The notes: a model not told the origin generated them from the sequence alone. Shown: positions 43,467-52,483, numbered from the stretch's first letter. The stretch: DNA of 64,000 nucleotides from Pseudomonas putida (GCF_028682455.1 NZ_JANHLD010000001.1:1962001-2026000); one strand, 5' to 3'. A program made the numbers and translations.

Positions 43467-43547
43467 GGGCAGCTTGGTGCGGGGGCCGCGCTGCGTCAGT
43501 TGGAAAACGGCATTCGGCCCAGCCCGGATTGATGGCCGCCGAGACAG

Positions 43548-43568
43548 AAAACCCGCATCGAGTGCGGG
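43548..43568 (-). terminator. Terminator after the 81-residue gene
   Basis: Minus strand CCCGCA (43568-43563) CTCGA TGCGGG (43557-43552) followed by TTTT (43551-43548), 30 bases past the stop at 43598. Confidence 0.7.
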
Positions 43569-43597
43569 CCGTCAGGGTGGTGCGTGGCTGCGTTGGC

Positions 43598-43843
43598 TCA
43601 CTCGGGCGTGTCGCCCAGGACATGCTGCTTCCACAGGGCGAATGCCTCGTCCCGTCCCAGTTCGGCCAGGACCACAATGGGTTGCGCCTGCCGCGCACGC
43701 AGCGAAGCGAAATACGCCTTACGGTCGGCGATGGCCTTGAGATTGATGCCATCGATGAATAGCAGTTTGCCGCCCTTGATGAACAGCACCTTGTTGCCAA
43801 GGTCGCGCTCGAACGCGGCTCGTACTTTCTCCGGTTGTTGCAT
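43598..43843 (-). CDS. Small conserved ICE protein of unknown function
   Basis: 81 residues (MQQPEKVRAAFERDLGNKVLFIKGGKLLFIDGINLKAIADRKAYF). A mixed alpha/beta pattern with a repeated VLFIKGGKLLFIDG hairpin; no recognised domain. AGGAAA precedes the ATG at 43843. Confidence 0.55.
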   Translation of the reverse strand: MQQPEKVRAAFERDLGNKVLFIKGGKLLFIDGINLKAIADRKAYFASLRARQAQPIVVLAELGRDEAFALWKQHVLGDTPE

Positions 43844-44366
43844 ACGTCGGTTTCCTGTTGCTGTGGCCGGCCATTGGCTCGGAACGTTGATCGGCGAGAT
43901 AAAGGCGCCGAAGGCTCGCTGACCTTCGGCTCGGGAGGAAATAACCACCCGTGGGCTGTTGCAGGCCCGGTCGTCGCTAGAACCGTCTGCTCATCAGCAA
44001 TCACACCCGGCCCATGTCGTGGCTGGGGCCGGCATCGTCTGGCGCACATCCGCGCACAAAGGGAGCCCGTTTTTGCGCCGGTGGGCACCGGCACCGAATA
44101 CCGCTGACCACAAAGGGTCTCCGGGTGGCTCGCGCTGCCAGGCAAGCCATCGGGGGGCCCTTCGCAGTGGGCGGGAGAAACACAGACCAGCAGAACACGC
44201 GGGAGACGGTTCGCGGAAAAGCTACCTTCAAGTCCCGCAGCCGGGGACGGCTGGACGGGACGCGCACACGGACAAGAAGGCGTTGCGCGCTGGGCGACCC
44301 GCAGGGGCGTGCGGGACACGGGCCACGCCTTTGAAACAGGGCGCGGCCCACGGGAAACGGAGTCAG
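43844..44366. other. Non-coding stretch between topB and small ICE genes
   Basis: About 520 bases with no convincing gene on either strand. It contains GCCGGTG (44077-44083) / CACCGGC (44086-44092) and several other GC stems, but no T-run, iteron series or recognisable promoter. Open frames here lack ribosome binding sites and family resemblance. Confidence 0.5.
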
Positions 44367-46379
44367 TCAGGCGCCTTTGCGGCCGCTGCTACGCGAGCGC
44401 GAAGCGCCACGCTTGGGCGTACCGGATTCGACCGGCAGCGTGCCTTTGCAGTCGGGGTAGCGACTGCACGACCAGAATGGGCCGCTCTTGCCGGTGCGCT
44501 GGCGCGTCGGTGCGCCGCACTGCGGACATGCTGGCCCATGGGGAAGCTTGATGGACAGGGACATGCTGCCGTACTGCGCGATCAACTGCGAAATCCAGGC
44601 GGCCTGCTTGCTGAGGAATACGTCCAGGGTGAGCTGTCCGGCCTCGATCATGTCGAGCGCCTGCTCCCACACCGCCGTTGTGCCGGGGTCTGCAATCGCT
44701 GCGGGCACGGCGTCGATCAGCGTGAACGCCGCATCCGATGCGCGAATGGAGCGACCCTTCTTCACGATGTAGCCACGGGCGATTAGCACGCTGATGATGT
44801 TGGCCCGCGTCGCCTCGGTGCCGATGCCCGTCGTGTCCTTCAGCTTCTGCTTCAGGCGCGGGTCGGTTACGAAGCGCGCAATGCCCTTCATTGATTTGAC
44901 CAGTTCGCCCTGGGTATAGGGCTTGGGCGGCATCGTCTTGAGCGCCTTGATCTCGGCCTCGGCCACCTGGCACGCCAGGCCCTCACGCAGTGGGGGCAGC
45001 ACCTGGCTGCGCGCCGCGTCGACGCAGTCCTCGTCCGCTTGCGGTTCGGCCAGCACCAGACGCCAGCCCTTGATGACCACCTGTTTACCGGCGGCCACCA
45101 GCGTCTGTCGGCCGCAGGAAAACTCAGCCACGGTACGGTCGAACTCGTGGTGCGGGAGGAACTGCGCCAGGTAATGCGCCCGGATCAGCCGGTACACCGC
45201 CAGTTCCTTCTCGCTCAGAGCAGAGAGGTTCGCGGGTTCGAGCGTCGGAATGATGCCGTGGTGCGCCGTGACCTTGCCGTCGTTCCAGGCGCGCGAACGC
45301 TGGGAGCGGTCGAGCTGACTCATGATCGGTCGCAGCGACGGGTCGGTTTTGAGCAGGCTGTCCAGGACGGCGGGCACCTCGGCGAACATGCTTTCGGGCA
45401 GGTAGCCAGAGTCCGAGCGCGGGTAGGTCGTGGCCTTGTGCGTCTCGTACAGGGCCTGGGCGATCTGCAATGTCTCCTGCACGTCCAGCCCGAGCTGCCT
45501 GGAACAGACCTCCTGAAGCGTCCCCAGGTCGAACAGCAGCGGCGGGCCTTCGCGCACGCGCTCGGTCTCGACCGACACCACCTGGGCGCTGCCCGCAGCA
45601 CGAATCTGCTGCGCCGCCTGCTGGGCGACCGGCTGTTGCAGACAACGACCGGCGTCGTCGGTGCAGCCATCGGGCGCAACCCACTGCGCGGAGAAAGCCT
45701 GACCCTCTGCGGACAAAGACACGTCGATGGCCCAGAACGGCACCGACTTGAAAGCCGCGATTTCGCGGTCGCGATCCACGACCAGCTTCAGGGTCGGGGT
45801 CTGGACACGTCCGACCGACAGCACGCCGTCGTAGCCCGCCTGCCGCCCGAGCACCGTGAACAGACGGCTGAGGTTCATGCCGACGAGCCAGTCTGCCCGC
45901 GAACGCGCCAGCGCCGAGTAATACATCGGCAGCGTATCGGACGACGGCCGTAGCTTGCCGAGCGCGGTGCGGATCGACGCATCGTTGAGCGCCGACAGCC
46001 ACAAGCGTTCGATGGGGCCACGGTAGCCGCACAGGTCGATGATCTCTCGGGCGATCAGTTCGCCCTCGCGGTCGGCATCGGTGGCGATGACGAGATGGGT
46101 CGCCTTCGCCAGAAGCGCCTTGACGACCTTGAATTGCGTGGCGGCCTTCGGTTTGACCTCGACCCGCCACTGCTGGGGAATGATGGGCAACTGTTCCAGC
46201 GACCAGCGCTTGAGCGCCGCGTCATAGACCTCGGGTGCTGCCGCTTCTACGAGATGGCCGATGCACCAGGTGATGGTGATGCCGGAGCCGTTGAGGCAGC
46301 CTTCACCGCGCCGCGTCGCGCCGAGAATCCGGCCAATATCCTTGCCCTGGGAGGGCTTCTCGCACAAGAACAGCCGCAT
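44367..46379 (-). CDS. topB: DNA topoisomerase III, ICE type
   Basis: Type IA topoisomerase of 670 residues that decatenates or relaxes ICE DNA during replication. The Toprim domain has CEKPSQGKDI at the start and the acidic TDADREGE at 100-107. The catalytic Tyr319 lies in TTYPRSDSGYLP. A C-terminal four-cysteine zinc ribbon (CPQC...CSRYPDC) is followed by a basic serine/arginine tail. Family TIGR03764-like. It is the next gene after ssb, separated by 269 bp with a 23-bp palindrome. Confidence 0.93.
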   Translation of the reverse strand: MRLFLCEKPSQGKDIGRILGATRRGEGCLNGSGITITWCIGHLVEAAAPEVYDAALKRWSLEQLPIIPQQWRVEVKPKAATQFKVVKALLAKATHLVIATDADREGELIAREIIDLCGYRGPIERLWLSALNDASIRTALGKLRPSSDTLPMYYSALARSRADWLVGMNLSRLFTVLGRQAGYDGVLSVGRVQTPTLKLVVDRDREIAAFKSVPFWAIDVSLSAEGQAFSAQWVAPDGCTDDAGRCLQQPVAQQAAQQIRAAGSAQVVSVETERVREGPPLLFDLGTLQEVCSRQLGLDVQETLQIAQALYETHKATTYPRSDSGYLPESMFAEVPAVLDSLLKTDPSLRPIMSQLDRSQRSRAWNDGKVTAHHGIIPTLEPANLSALSEKELAVYRLIRAHYLAQFLPHHEFDRTVAEFSCGRQTLVAAGKQVVIKGWRLVLAEPQADEDCVDAARSQVLPPLREGLACQVAEAEIKALKTMPPKPYTQGELVKSMKGIARFVTDPRLKQKLKDTTGIGTEATRANIISVLIARGYIVKKGRSIRASDAAFTLIDAVPAAIADPGTTAVWEQALDMIEAGQLTLDVFLSKQAAWISQLIAQYGSMSLSIKLPHGPACPQCGAPTRQRTGKSGPFWSCSRYPDCKGTLPVESGTPKRGASRSRSSGRKGA

Positions 46380-46583
46380 GTCCGTCCATCCGATTTCCGT
46401 GGTTCATTGAGTTGCTGGAATCGAGGATGCCGGGCACCGCCAGGGGCAGCAGCAAACAAGTCGCAAGCGGTGGCGACCACTTTCACAGGATGGAATGGCT
46501 GGGGCGGAGATGGCGTGCAGCCGGGGTGTGCGGGCCGGGAGCCGCGATTTTCGGGAGCGCATGGAAGCCGGTGGACGTTGATG

Positions 46584-46606
46584 GAGCTATCCCCTGGGGA
46601 TAGCTC
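46584..46606. repeat. 23-bp palindrome copy 1 (upstream of topB)
   Basis: GAGCTATCCCC and GGGGATAGCTC around a single T; perfect 11-bp arms. It lies 205 bases upstream of topB and 43 bases past the ssb stop. Candidate binding site of the element's late-gene activator. Confidence 0.7.
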
Positions 46607-46648
46607 GCGAGAGCATGGAACGGCGAACAGTGGCCGGCCCATGCCGGG

Positions 46649-47089
46649 TCACTTCCTACGCCGCGGCTCTTTTGGCGCAGCCGGTTCCTGGACTGCCTGG
46701 GACTTTGCCTCCGCATCCTGCGGCTTCGGGCTGAGGGTCACGGACTCGATGCGGAACGGCAGGATGCCGACGCTGCGCGCGTTGATCTGCCAGGTCTCGC
46801 GTGGCTGATCTTCGTTGTCCGTCCAGGGCTCGCGCTCCATGCGGCCGACGACCAGCACGCGCATGCCTTTCTGGTAGAGGTTTTTCCAGTGCGCGGTGTC
46901 ACGGTGCCAGATTTCCACTGGCGCCCAAAAGCCGCCGCGATCCTCGAAGTCGCCGCCTTTGGTGGGAACGGGGTTGTCGAAATACACGTTCAGCCGCAGC
47001 AAGCGCCGCGGCTCGTCGTTGCCGTTGGGGAACTCCCGGTACTCGGGCGGGGAGCCAATGTTGCCTTCGCCCCAAAAATGCGTGCTCAT
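46649..47089 (-). CDS. ssb: Single-stranded DNA-binding protein, ICE type
   Basis: 146 residues with an OB fold (LRLNVYFDNPVPTKGGDFEDRGGFWAPVEIWH, RVLVVGRMEREPW) and a basic/proline tail ending PRRRK instead of the acidic tip of chromosomal SSB. It protects ICE single strands during transfer. In ICEclc, ssb is the last gene of the inrR operon, and the order here (TIGR03761, DUF3158, ssb) fits. Confidence 0.85.
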   Translation of the reverse strand: MSTHFWGEGNIGSPPEYREFPNGNDEPRRLLRLNVYFDNPVPTKGGDFEDRGGFWAPVEIWHRDTAHWKNLYQKGMRVLVVGRMEREPWTDNEDQPRETWQINARSVGILPFRIESVTLSPKPQDAEAKSQAVQEPAAPKEPRRRK

Positions 47090-47162
47090 GTTGCAATCTC
47101 CATGGTGATTGAAATACCCGAGCCGCGTCGGCGTCGGGCGCGTACTGGGGTGTCCGGTGTCA

Positions 47163-47690
47163 TCACCGATCACGCATTCCAGGTGGGATGGACTTGAGCC
47201 TGCGCAGGTAGGCGTCTTCCGCCTTGGCGGCCTTGCTGGCGCACTCCTGGGCCTGCCTGCCCAAGGTGTGCAACAGGCTGATCTGCATGTTCAGCGTGAT
47301 GCGCTGAAGCTCAATCGCGTGCAGCTCGGCCAACAGGTTGACCGGCGTGCCGATGTTCGCCATCAATTCCTGCCACAGGGCTACGCCCATGGCTGAGCGG
47401 TCGTGCTTGCGCCAGCGCAAAAACGCCGTGCCTGCGCCAGTGGTTTGCTGGGCCAACTCCACGGGCAGCAGGTGGAAGGGATGCCCGACTGCCTGTTGCA
47501 GCACCTGCCGCTGCGCCAAGCCAATCAACTCGTCGCGCATGGCGAAGCACTGGCTGGCCCAGCCCTCAAGATCCCCCTTACCCTTAAAAGGCTTTAAAAG
47601 GCCTTTTAGAGAGGCAGCGTGTTCCAGCTTCATGAAGGCAGCCTGTTGCAGGCCCTGGAAGTAGCGGGGTTCGCGGTTCGGATCGCTCAT
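47163..47690 (-). CDS. DUF3158 family protein
   Basis: A 175-residue helical protein (FQGLQQAAFMKLEHAASLKGLLKPFKGKG; IGLAQRQVLQQAVGHPFHLLPVELAQQ) of the DUF3158 family that lies between TIGR03761 and ssb in ICEclc-type elements. One of these two genes corresponds to the integrase regulator inrR of ICEclc; I cannot say which from sequence alone. The lysine-rich LKPFKGKGD stretch is encoded by the oriT-like tract. It overlaps the TIGR03761 stop by four bases. Confidence 0.8.
   Translation of the reverse strand: MSDPNREPRYFQGLQQAAFMKLEHAASLKGLLKPFKGKGDLEGWASQCFAMRDELIGLAQRQVLQQAVGHPFHLLPVELAQQTTGAGTAFLRWRKHDRSAMGVALWQELMANIGTPVNLLAELHAIELQRITLNMQISLLHTLGRQAQECASKAAKAEDAYLRRLKSIPPGMRDR
47569..47614. 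other. Candidate second oriT-like tract
   Basis: Within the DUF3158 gene: CCCCCTTACCCTT, then AAAAGG CTTT AAAAGG and GGCCTTTTAGAGAGG. It shares CCCCCTT and GGCCTTT(T)AGA with the tract upstream of traI (3605-3636). Also readable as ordinary lysine/leucine codons. Confidence 0.25.
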
Positions 47691-48472
47691 GCCTGCTCGC
47701 CCTCGACCTCGCCGGCGCCGACCTCGGGCACCGCGCCGGTGGCGGCCTCGTCGTTGGGGGCAGGCGCTGCAGCAGGACTCTCAGCACGCTGTTGCAGGCC
47801 ACGGCGCACGATGGGCGGCGCGAACTTCGAGCGGCGCGTGCCTTCCAGCACGTCCTGCGGCAGTTCGCCGAATTTCTCCAACGCCGCCCGTGCTGCGGCG
47901 TTCTTCGACACGAAGTCGTCGCGCGTACAGCCCGAATAGCGGTATTGCTGGGCCAGCGAGAACAGGCTGCGCAGTGCATGGGCGCCCTCGTTGAGCCAGC
48001 GCTCCAAGGTGCTGCGGTCGATGAGCGCCGTGTGGTGGGCGAGGATCAGTTTGCGGGCGATGTCGTCGTAGTCGGCCAGCAGATAGACGGCGGCAAAGCC
48101 GAGCTGCGCATTGACGAACAGCGGCAACTTGACGGGCTGCACGTTGAGGTTCTCGCCCAGGCTGAGTGCCGGCGGCACGCTTGCCAGCGCCTGATCCACC
48201 TGCTCGCGCAGCGATTGCAGCGTGGTCTTGGTCTGGTCGAGCTTGACCTCGATGCGCAGCATCCAACAATCCGAGTACGGGTCGTCCTGCTCCGAACCGC
48301 GCCGCATCTTGTTCATTTGGGCGATGTAGCCGTTCAGGCCGACGATGCCGGGTCGCCCCTCGGCGGCGGCACGGCCATGCCAGATGCGCGAGGCGTGGTG
48401 CGTGTGAAGCGTCAGCGACATCGCGCTGCGCAGGGAGCCGAGATTCAGTTGCAGAGGTTCATTGGTTGCCAT
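47687..48472 (-). CDS. ICE protein, PFL_4669 family (TIGR03761)
   Basis: A 261-residue protein (LHTHHASRIWHGRAAAEGRPGIVGLNGYIAQMNKMRRGSEQDDPYSDCWML pattern, split here) typical of TIGR03761, with a helical middle and a proline/glutamate-rich tail. It is first in the ssb operon and therefore closest to the two 23-bp palindromes, suggesting early induction when the element becomes transfer-competent. Confidence 0.85.
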   Translation of the reverse strand: MATNEPLQLNLGSLRSAMSLTLHTHHASRIWHGRAAAEGRPGIVGLNGYIAQMNKMRRGSEQDDPYSDCWMLRIEVKLDQTKTTLQSLREQVDQALASVPPALSLGENLNVQPVKLPLFVNAQLGFAAVYLLADYDDIARKLILAHHTALIDRSTLERWLNEGAHALRSLFSLAQQYRYSGCTRDDFVSKNAAARAALEKFGELPQDVLEGTRRSKFAPPIVRRGLQQRAESPAAAPAPNDEAATGAVPEVGAGEVEGEQA

Positions 48473-48590
48473 GGTGTCCGCTCGTTGTGGGAAAAGGAGC
48501 GGTCAGCTTCGGCAGGAAGCGGAAGGCAGTCAGTCAACAAACCGAAACCAGCCAGACCCCGGTTCAACGCGTGGTGGCCGCATGCGGCGC

Positions 48591-48613
48591 GAGCTATCCC
48601 CAGGGGATAGCTC
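48591..48613. repeat. 23-bp palindrome copy 2
   Basis: GAGCTATCCCC and GGGGATAGCTC around a single A; perfect arms. It is 119 bases upstream of the TIGR03761 start. Confidence 0.7.
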
Positions 48614-48722
48614 CATGGAGCGCCAACGAACGCTGCACGTCGGGATCAGGACGGGCAACGCCGCTGCTGCGGCAGATGTTCGATGTCAGGTCTGCGACTG
48701 CACAGCATCCGCCCCAACGGTG

Positions 48723-48745
48723 GAACTATCCCCAGGGGATAGCTC
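48723..48745. repeat. 23-bp palindrome copy 3
   Basis: GAACTATCCCC and GGGGATAGCTC around A, one mismatch between arms. It is 251 bases upstream of TIGR03761 and 45 bases past the STY4528-like stop. Confidence 0.65.
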
Positions 48746-48789
48746 TATTGGCATCCATGGGTGTCCACTTCACCGCCTTGCCAGCCTGC

Positions 48790-50034
48790 TCACTTGTTGG
48801 CGAGCAGATCTCGAAGCCGCTCGATGTGCTGCCTGGCGACTTCTGGTGGCACCGGCTTACCCTGCGTTTGGGCCGGCGGTGCGGGTGGTGGCCGTTCGTT
48901 TGGTTGAGTGGGTGCCGGTGGCGGGTCTTTCTTTGCCCAGGCATTGAACTCACCGTGGATGGCCCGCTGGATGATGCCGAACAGATACCCTGCGGGATTG
49001 CGGATGCCGTGGTTGCTACAACGCGCGGCCCATTCGTCCAGCACGTCCTGCCTCAGCGAGGCATCAACCTGCTGCAATGCCACCTTGGCACCCGCCTGCT
49101 GTTCCGCCTTCAGTTGCGCAAAGCGCTTGGGCCATTGCAGATCGTCCAGTGCGCGCGCCTGCGCAGTAGTACGTATTTCATTAATACAACTACTACGTAC
49201 TGTACGGGCCTGCTTCGGATTCCGAAGAGAGACGTCTGGCGCGGGTTTCGGCCCTGCTTCGGAATCCGTAGTGGGGCGTTCGCCATTCCGAAGAAGGCTC
49301 GGAGCCCCTTCTTCGGAATCGTGAATGGCGTCTTCCTGTGGATAACTATCGCTGGCCGTAAGGTCCTGGTTGGCGAGGCGTTCGGCCATCACCTGCAACC
49401 GTGACGGGAGGGTGCGTCCGGCCAGCAATGGGTCTTCACCGATTTCCTTGAGCGTGTGCAGGCCCACGATCTGCACGGCCTTGGCAGAATGGCCGAGCGC
49501 CTGGCTGACGAGTTGCAGGTAGTCCGGGTCGAGCTGCATGGCCTCGAACGGTGTCAGAGGTTCGTCGTGCAGCACGTACAGATTGCCGAGGATGCGGCCA
49601 GTCTTGGGGTCACGCCGTCGCCGAACCAGGCTCAGCCAGCGGGTCAGGCGCATCAGTGTCAGCGCCCGTGCCACGGTTTCATGCGAGGCCTGGCCTGCGC
49701 AGGGCATGGACGCCAGCCAGGGCCGCAACTGCTCGTAGGTGGGAAATGCGGTCACACCATCGTCGTTGAGCATCAGCCGGAACACTTGCCAGGCGTTTCG
49801 TTCCAGCGGCGTCAGGCGGCGGTCGAGGAACAACTTGCGTGGCACCGTCTCGTGCCGGTTGCCACTGAAGAGGAAAGCATCGCCGGAGGTAGGCGTGGGC
49901 GACTGTGCCGGTGTAGGCGCAGGTGCGCTGGGGGCGGGCTTGGGCGCAAGGTCTTTCAGCGCAGCATCGAACAGCTCTGCGAGTGCGATGGGGCCTTGGC
50001 GTCGGACTCGTGGTGCGGTGTCGTCCACGGCCAT
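48790..50034 (-). CDS. STY4528-family ICE replication protein
   Basis: A 414-residue protein with a winged-helix region (LTPLERNAWQVFRLMLNDDGVTAFPTYEQLRPWLA; HETVARALTLMRLTRWLSLVRRRRDPKTG), followed by a long linker with many serine/proline residues and a C-terminal helical part (PPEVARQHIERLRDLL). Pathogenicity-island replication family. It lies three bases downstream of the DUF2857 gene, so it belongs to the alpA operon. Confidence 0.82.
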   Translation of the reverse strand: MAVDDTAPRVRRQGPIALAELFDAALKDLAPKPAPSAPAPTPAQSPTPTSGDAFLFSGNRHETVPRKLFLDRRLTPLERNAWQVFRLMLNDDGVTAFPTYEQLRPWLASMPCAGQASHETVARALTLMRLTRWLSLVRRRRDPKTGRILGNLYVLHDEPLTPFEAMQLDPDYLQLVSQALGHSAKAVQIVGLHTLKEIGEDPLLAGRTLPSRLQVMAERLANQDLTASDSYPQEDAIHDSEEGAPSLLRNGERPTTDSEAGPKPAPDVSLRNPKQARTVRSSCINEIRTTAQARALDDLQWPKRFAQLKAEQQAGAKVALQQVDASLRQDVLDEWAARCSNHGIRNPAGYLFGIIQRAIHGEFNAWAKKDPPPAPTQPNERPPPAPPAQTQGKPVPPEVARQHIERLRDLLANK

Positions 50035-50037
50035 GAC

Positions 50038-50598
50038 TCAAGCCAATCCCTGATCGACCCAGCCCTTGATCGAGGCCCAGACCACCGACAGAGGCAGCGA
50101 CATGCCTTCGGCCAAGTCCATGGCGGCATCGAGAATGGAGGTTTCGTCTTCGAGATCGACCGTCCTGCTGTTGGTCACGGCCTTCCATTGCCGCCACAGC
50201 TCCGTGTCCTGCTCCTCGTCCAGCACGGGATGTCGGCCCTTGCGCTTGGGCAGACCGAGGATTTCACGGCGAAGCGCTACTTCCTGATGCGTCAAGCCAT
50301 AGAACTTGCTGACCATCTCCGTGCTCGCGCCCAGCCTGAGCATGCGATCGACTGTGGCGATTTCCTTCTCCACGTCCTGCGCCTGCTGGAGCAGCCGCCG
50401 CAGCACTTCGCGGTTGACCGTCACTGAGCACCAGGAGACGTTGGCGTTGGCCAGCACGCTGATCAGCGCGGGATGCTTGAGGGCGTCCAGCTCTGCCTCG
50501 CCAAACCCCATCAGTTTGCAGCGGCGCAGTTGCCCATTGCGCAGGTCATAGAGGGCCTGGGCGATGACAGCCTGGTTGAGTGGGTGTGCTGTGGACAT
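50038..50598 (-). CDS. bisC: DUF2857 regulator, BisC-like
   Basis: 186 residues, DUF2857. The N-terminal helical part (AVIAQALYDLRNGQLRRCKLMGFGEAELDAL) and a central HTH-like region (RLGASTEMVSKFYGLTHQEVALRREILGLPKRKGRHP) match the FlhC-like subunit BisC of the ICEclc activator. With the ParB-like BisD it turns on late promoters such as those of integrase and the ssb operon. Location right after the ParB-like gene supports the assignment. The symbol is by analogy. Confidence 0.78.
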   Translation of the reverse strand: MSTAHPLNQAVIAQALYDLRNGQLRRCKLMGFGEAELDALKHPALISVLANANVSWCSVTVNREVLRRLLQQAQDVEKEIATVDRMLRLGASTEMVSKFYGLTHQEVALRREILGLPKRKGRHPVLDEEQDTELWRQWKAVTNSRTVDLEDETSILDAAMDLAEGMSLPLSVVWASIKGWVDQGLA

Positions 50599-50613
50599 GC
50601 TGGCCTCCCTCGC

Positions 50614-52242
50614 TTAGGTTCCAGAGTCCGCAGCGCCGGCTTCGAGATCGAGCAGGCGGCGGGCCAGTCGCAGCAGGCGGAACAGCTTGACCAGCGCGGT
50701 GTCGCTCAATCGTCGGGTTACGTCGCCCTGGCCGTGCAGCAGCGCCGGCAGGTCGATGACGAGTTGCCCGTTGTCCAGACCGACATCGGCGGGCTGCTGA
50801 CCGGCCAGGCAAGCCAACAGCGTATGGACGGCACGGCCCAGCGGCGCTGGGTTTGTGGTGCGAGCACGGCAGGCGAAGCCGATGCCGTCTGGGCGGTCAT
50901 CGATGCACTCGCCCAGGTCTGCCTCGACCGCAATCTCGCGGGCAAACTGCGCGACGTGGATGCGCAGGTGCTCGGGTGTGTCCAGGCCGGGGGCGATGTA
51001 CCAGACATCCGAGATCGGATAGAGCCCGCCGGCCTGCACCGGGATGGACTGCAAGACATTCGCCGAGAAGTCGTGCGGCAGTGGATCGCCCAACTGGTCG
51101 GCGACCATGCGCTGGATGGACTCAAGCCGTTCGGTCGTCGGCGCTGGCGAGACGATGTGCTCCCGAAGCACGTCGTCATCTACCGCCGGACTGGCTGCGC
51201 CAGAATGACTGGCGTCCGCGTCGCTCTCGCCCGTCGAGGGCGTTGCCGTCGGCCTCGCAGCAGGTGGCGCAGTATCGGCCGGTGGGCGCGCGATGGCTTC
51301 TGGCTCTGGCAAGGCAGGCGGCGTCGAGGGCGGCGTCGGCTCGCTGACCAAGGCCCGCTGGCGGCTCTCGGATTCGGTCATGTCCAAAGCGAGCACGTCG
51401 TAATCGACGTCCAGCAATTCGGTCATCTGGCCGATCAGCTCGTCCTGTACGCGCTGCGCAGAGAACTCGTCGGCCTGGACATCGAATTGCGACAGCACAT
51501 CCTGAAAGAACTCGTCGAAGTCCTGAACCAGTGAGCGGCCTTTGGCGTAGTGCTCCCAGGTGCGCTCGCAGGCCTTGCGCATGACCGACAACCGCTCGAC
51601 CTGGTGACGCCCCAGGCCGGCGTAGAGCACGGTCGGGATTGCGGGCAGCAGGTAGCGTACGGCGTCGGCCATCCGGCTGATGTGCGACTGCTGCACGGGG
51701 TATCCGTCCGCGGCCAGGCGGCGGGCCAGCTCGGACTGGCTCAGGGTGGAGCGGATTTCCAGTTCGTAGAACTCGCGCGCTTTCTCGACGCCCAAAGCGC
51801 GCTCGATGAAGGTGAGGCCACCGCGCAGTTCGTTTTCCGCAAGATGTCCGGTGAGCGCGACGATCTCGCCACGCTCGGGCCATGGGCGGAACAGGCATGA
51901 GACCCGAAAAAAACGTTCGTCCCGGGTCTCCGACCAGAGTTCGCGCAGGATTGCCAGTCGCGTGTTGCCGCCATTGCGGATGATGTAGTGATCGTCGCCG
52001 GGCCGCCGGGTGATGGCCGGAGCCGCGTCCAGGCCACGCTCGCGGATGGATGCCTTGATTTCCTCGTACACCGGATTGCGCTTCTTGCGCGGGTCGTGGT
52101 CGTAGGGGCGCAACTGGTCGAGCGTCACGACCATGGGCGTGTCGGCGATCGGGTCGCTCAAGGTCGTTGCTGACGGGCCGCTGCGCTCGAACCCGGACGC
52201 AAGCAGTTTGCCGGCCATCTGCTGGGAGGTGATCTCAGTCAT
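50614..52242 (-). CDS. bisD: ParB-domain protein, BisD-like
   Basis: A 542-residue protein. The ParB/Srx-type domain spans about 35-130 (VTLDQLRPYDHDPRKKRNPVYEEIKASI, then HYIIRNGGNTRLAIL), followed by an HTH (LSQSELARRLAADGYPVQQSHISRMADAV), a long proline/alanine linker and a C-terminal domain ending near LLDLEAGAADSGT. In ICEclc the equivalent protein is both ParB-like and one half of the BisDC activator. The ATG at 52242 overlaps the Shi-like stop region. Confidence 0.82.
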   Translation of the reverse strand: MTEITSQQMAGKLLASGFERSGPSATTLSDPIADTPMVVTLDQLRPYDHDPRKKRNPVYEEIKASIRERGLDAAPAITRRPGDDHYIIRNGGNTRLAILRELWSETRDERFFRVSCLFRPWPERGEIVALTGHLAENELRGGLTFIERALGVEKAREFYELEIRSTLSQSELARRLAADGYPVQQSHISRMADAVRYLLPAIPTVLYAGLGRHQVERLSVMRKACERTWEHYAKGRSLVQDFDEFFQDVLSQFDVQADEFSAQRVQDELIGQMTELLDVDYDVLALDMTESESRQRALVSEPTPPSTPPALPEPEAIARPPADTAPPAARPTATPSTGESDADASHSGAASPAVDDDVLREHIVSPAPTTERLESIQRMVADQLGDPLPHDFSANVLQSIPVQAGGLYPISDVWYIAPGLDTPEHLRIHVAQFAREIAVEADLGECIDDRPDGIGFACRARTTNPAPLGRAVHTLLACLAGQQPADVGLDNGQLVIDLPALLHGQGDVTRRLSDTALVKLFRLLRLARRLLDLEAGAADSGT

Positions 52243-52483
52243 GGCCGCCCCCCTGCGCTTGGGATCGGGTCTCGCGCTCGGCACGACGGATCTGCGCACG
52301 GGCGTTGAGGGCTGCCCGGTGATCGCTGGCCGTCGAACTGGTGTAGATCGCGGCGCAGCCTGCCTTGGTGAACTTGAGGTGACCGCCCGCCGTGCGCTTG
52401 ACGTGCCAGCCTTCGCCGACGGCGAACTCGATCAGGGCGCGCAGCCGATTGTGGCCTCGGGCCAGTTCATGTGCGTTCGCCAT
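52235..52483 (-). CDS. shi: Shi-like small protein with HicA-type fold
   Basis: 82 residues placed between parA and parB exactly like shi of ICEclc. The sequence GWHVKRTAGGHLKFTKAGCAAIYTSSTASDH has the dsRBD-like pattern and Gly-Gly-His of HicA proteins, but no HicB partner is adjacent, so a toxin role is doubtful. The start overlaps parA by 17 bases. Confidence 0.7.
   Translation of the reverse strand: MANAHELARGHNRLRALIEFAVGEGWHVKRTAGGHLKFTKAGCAAIYTSSTASDHRAALNARAQIRRAERETRSQAQGGGHD

Larger units (their letters stand above)
48473..48789. promoter_or_regulatory. Presumed promoter region of the TIGR03761-DUF3158-ssb operon
   Basis: A 317-base gap holding palindrome copies 2 and 3. No strong sigma70 boxes were found on the minus strand, which fits a promoter that needs an activator. 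By position it equals PinR of ICEclc. Confidence 0.45.

Noticed and set aside
43844..44366. Possible origin of replication or transfer
   Set aside because: Only scattered GC hairpins; no iterons, AT-rich segment or nick-site motif that I could support.
52235..52483. HicA toxin of a toxin-antitoxin pair
   Set aside because: No HicB is adjacent and the gene sits in the conserved parA-shi-parB order, so Shi is the better name.
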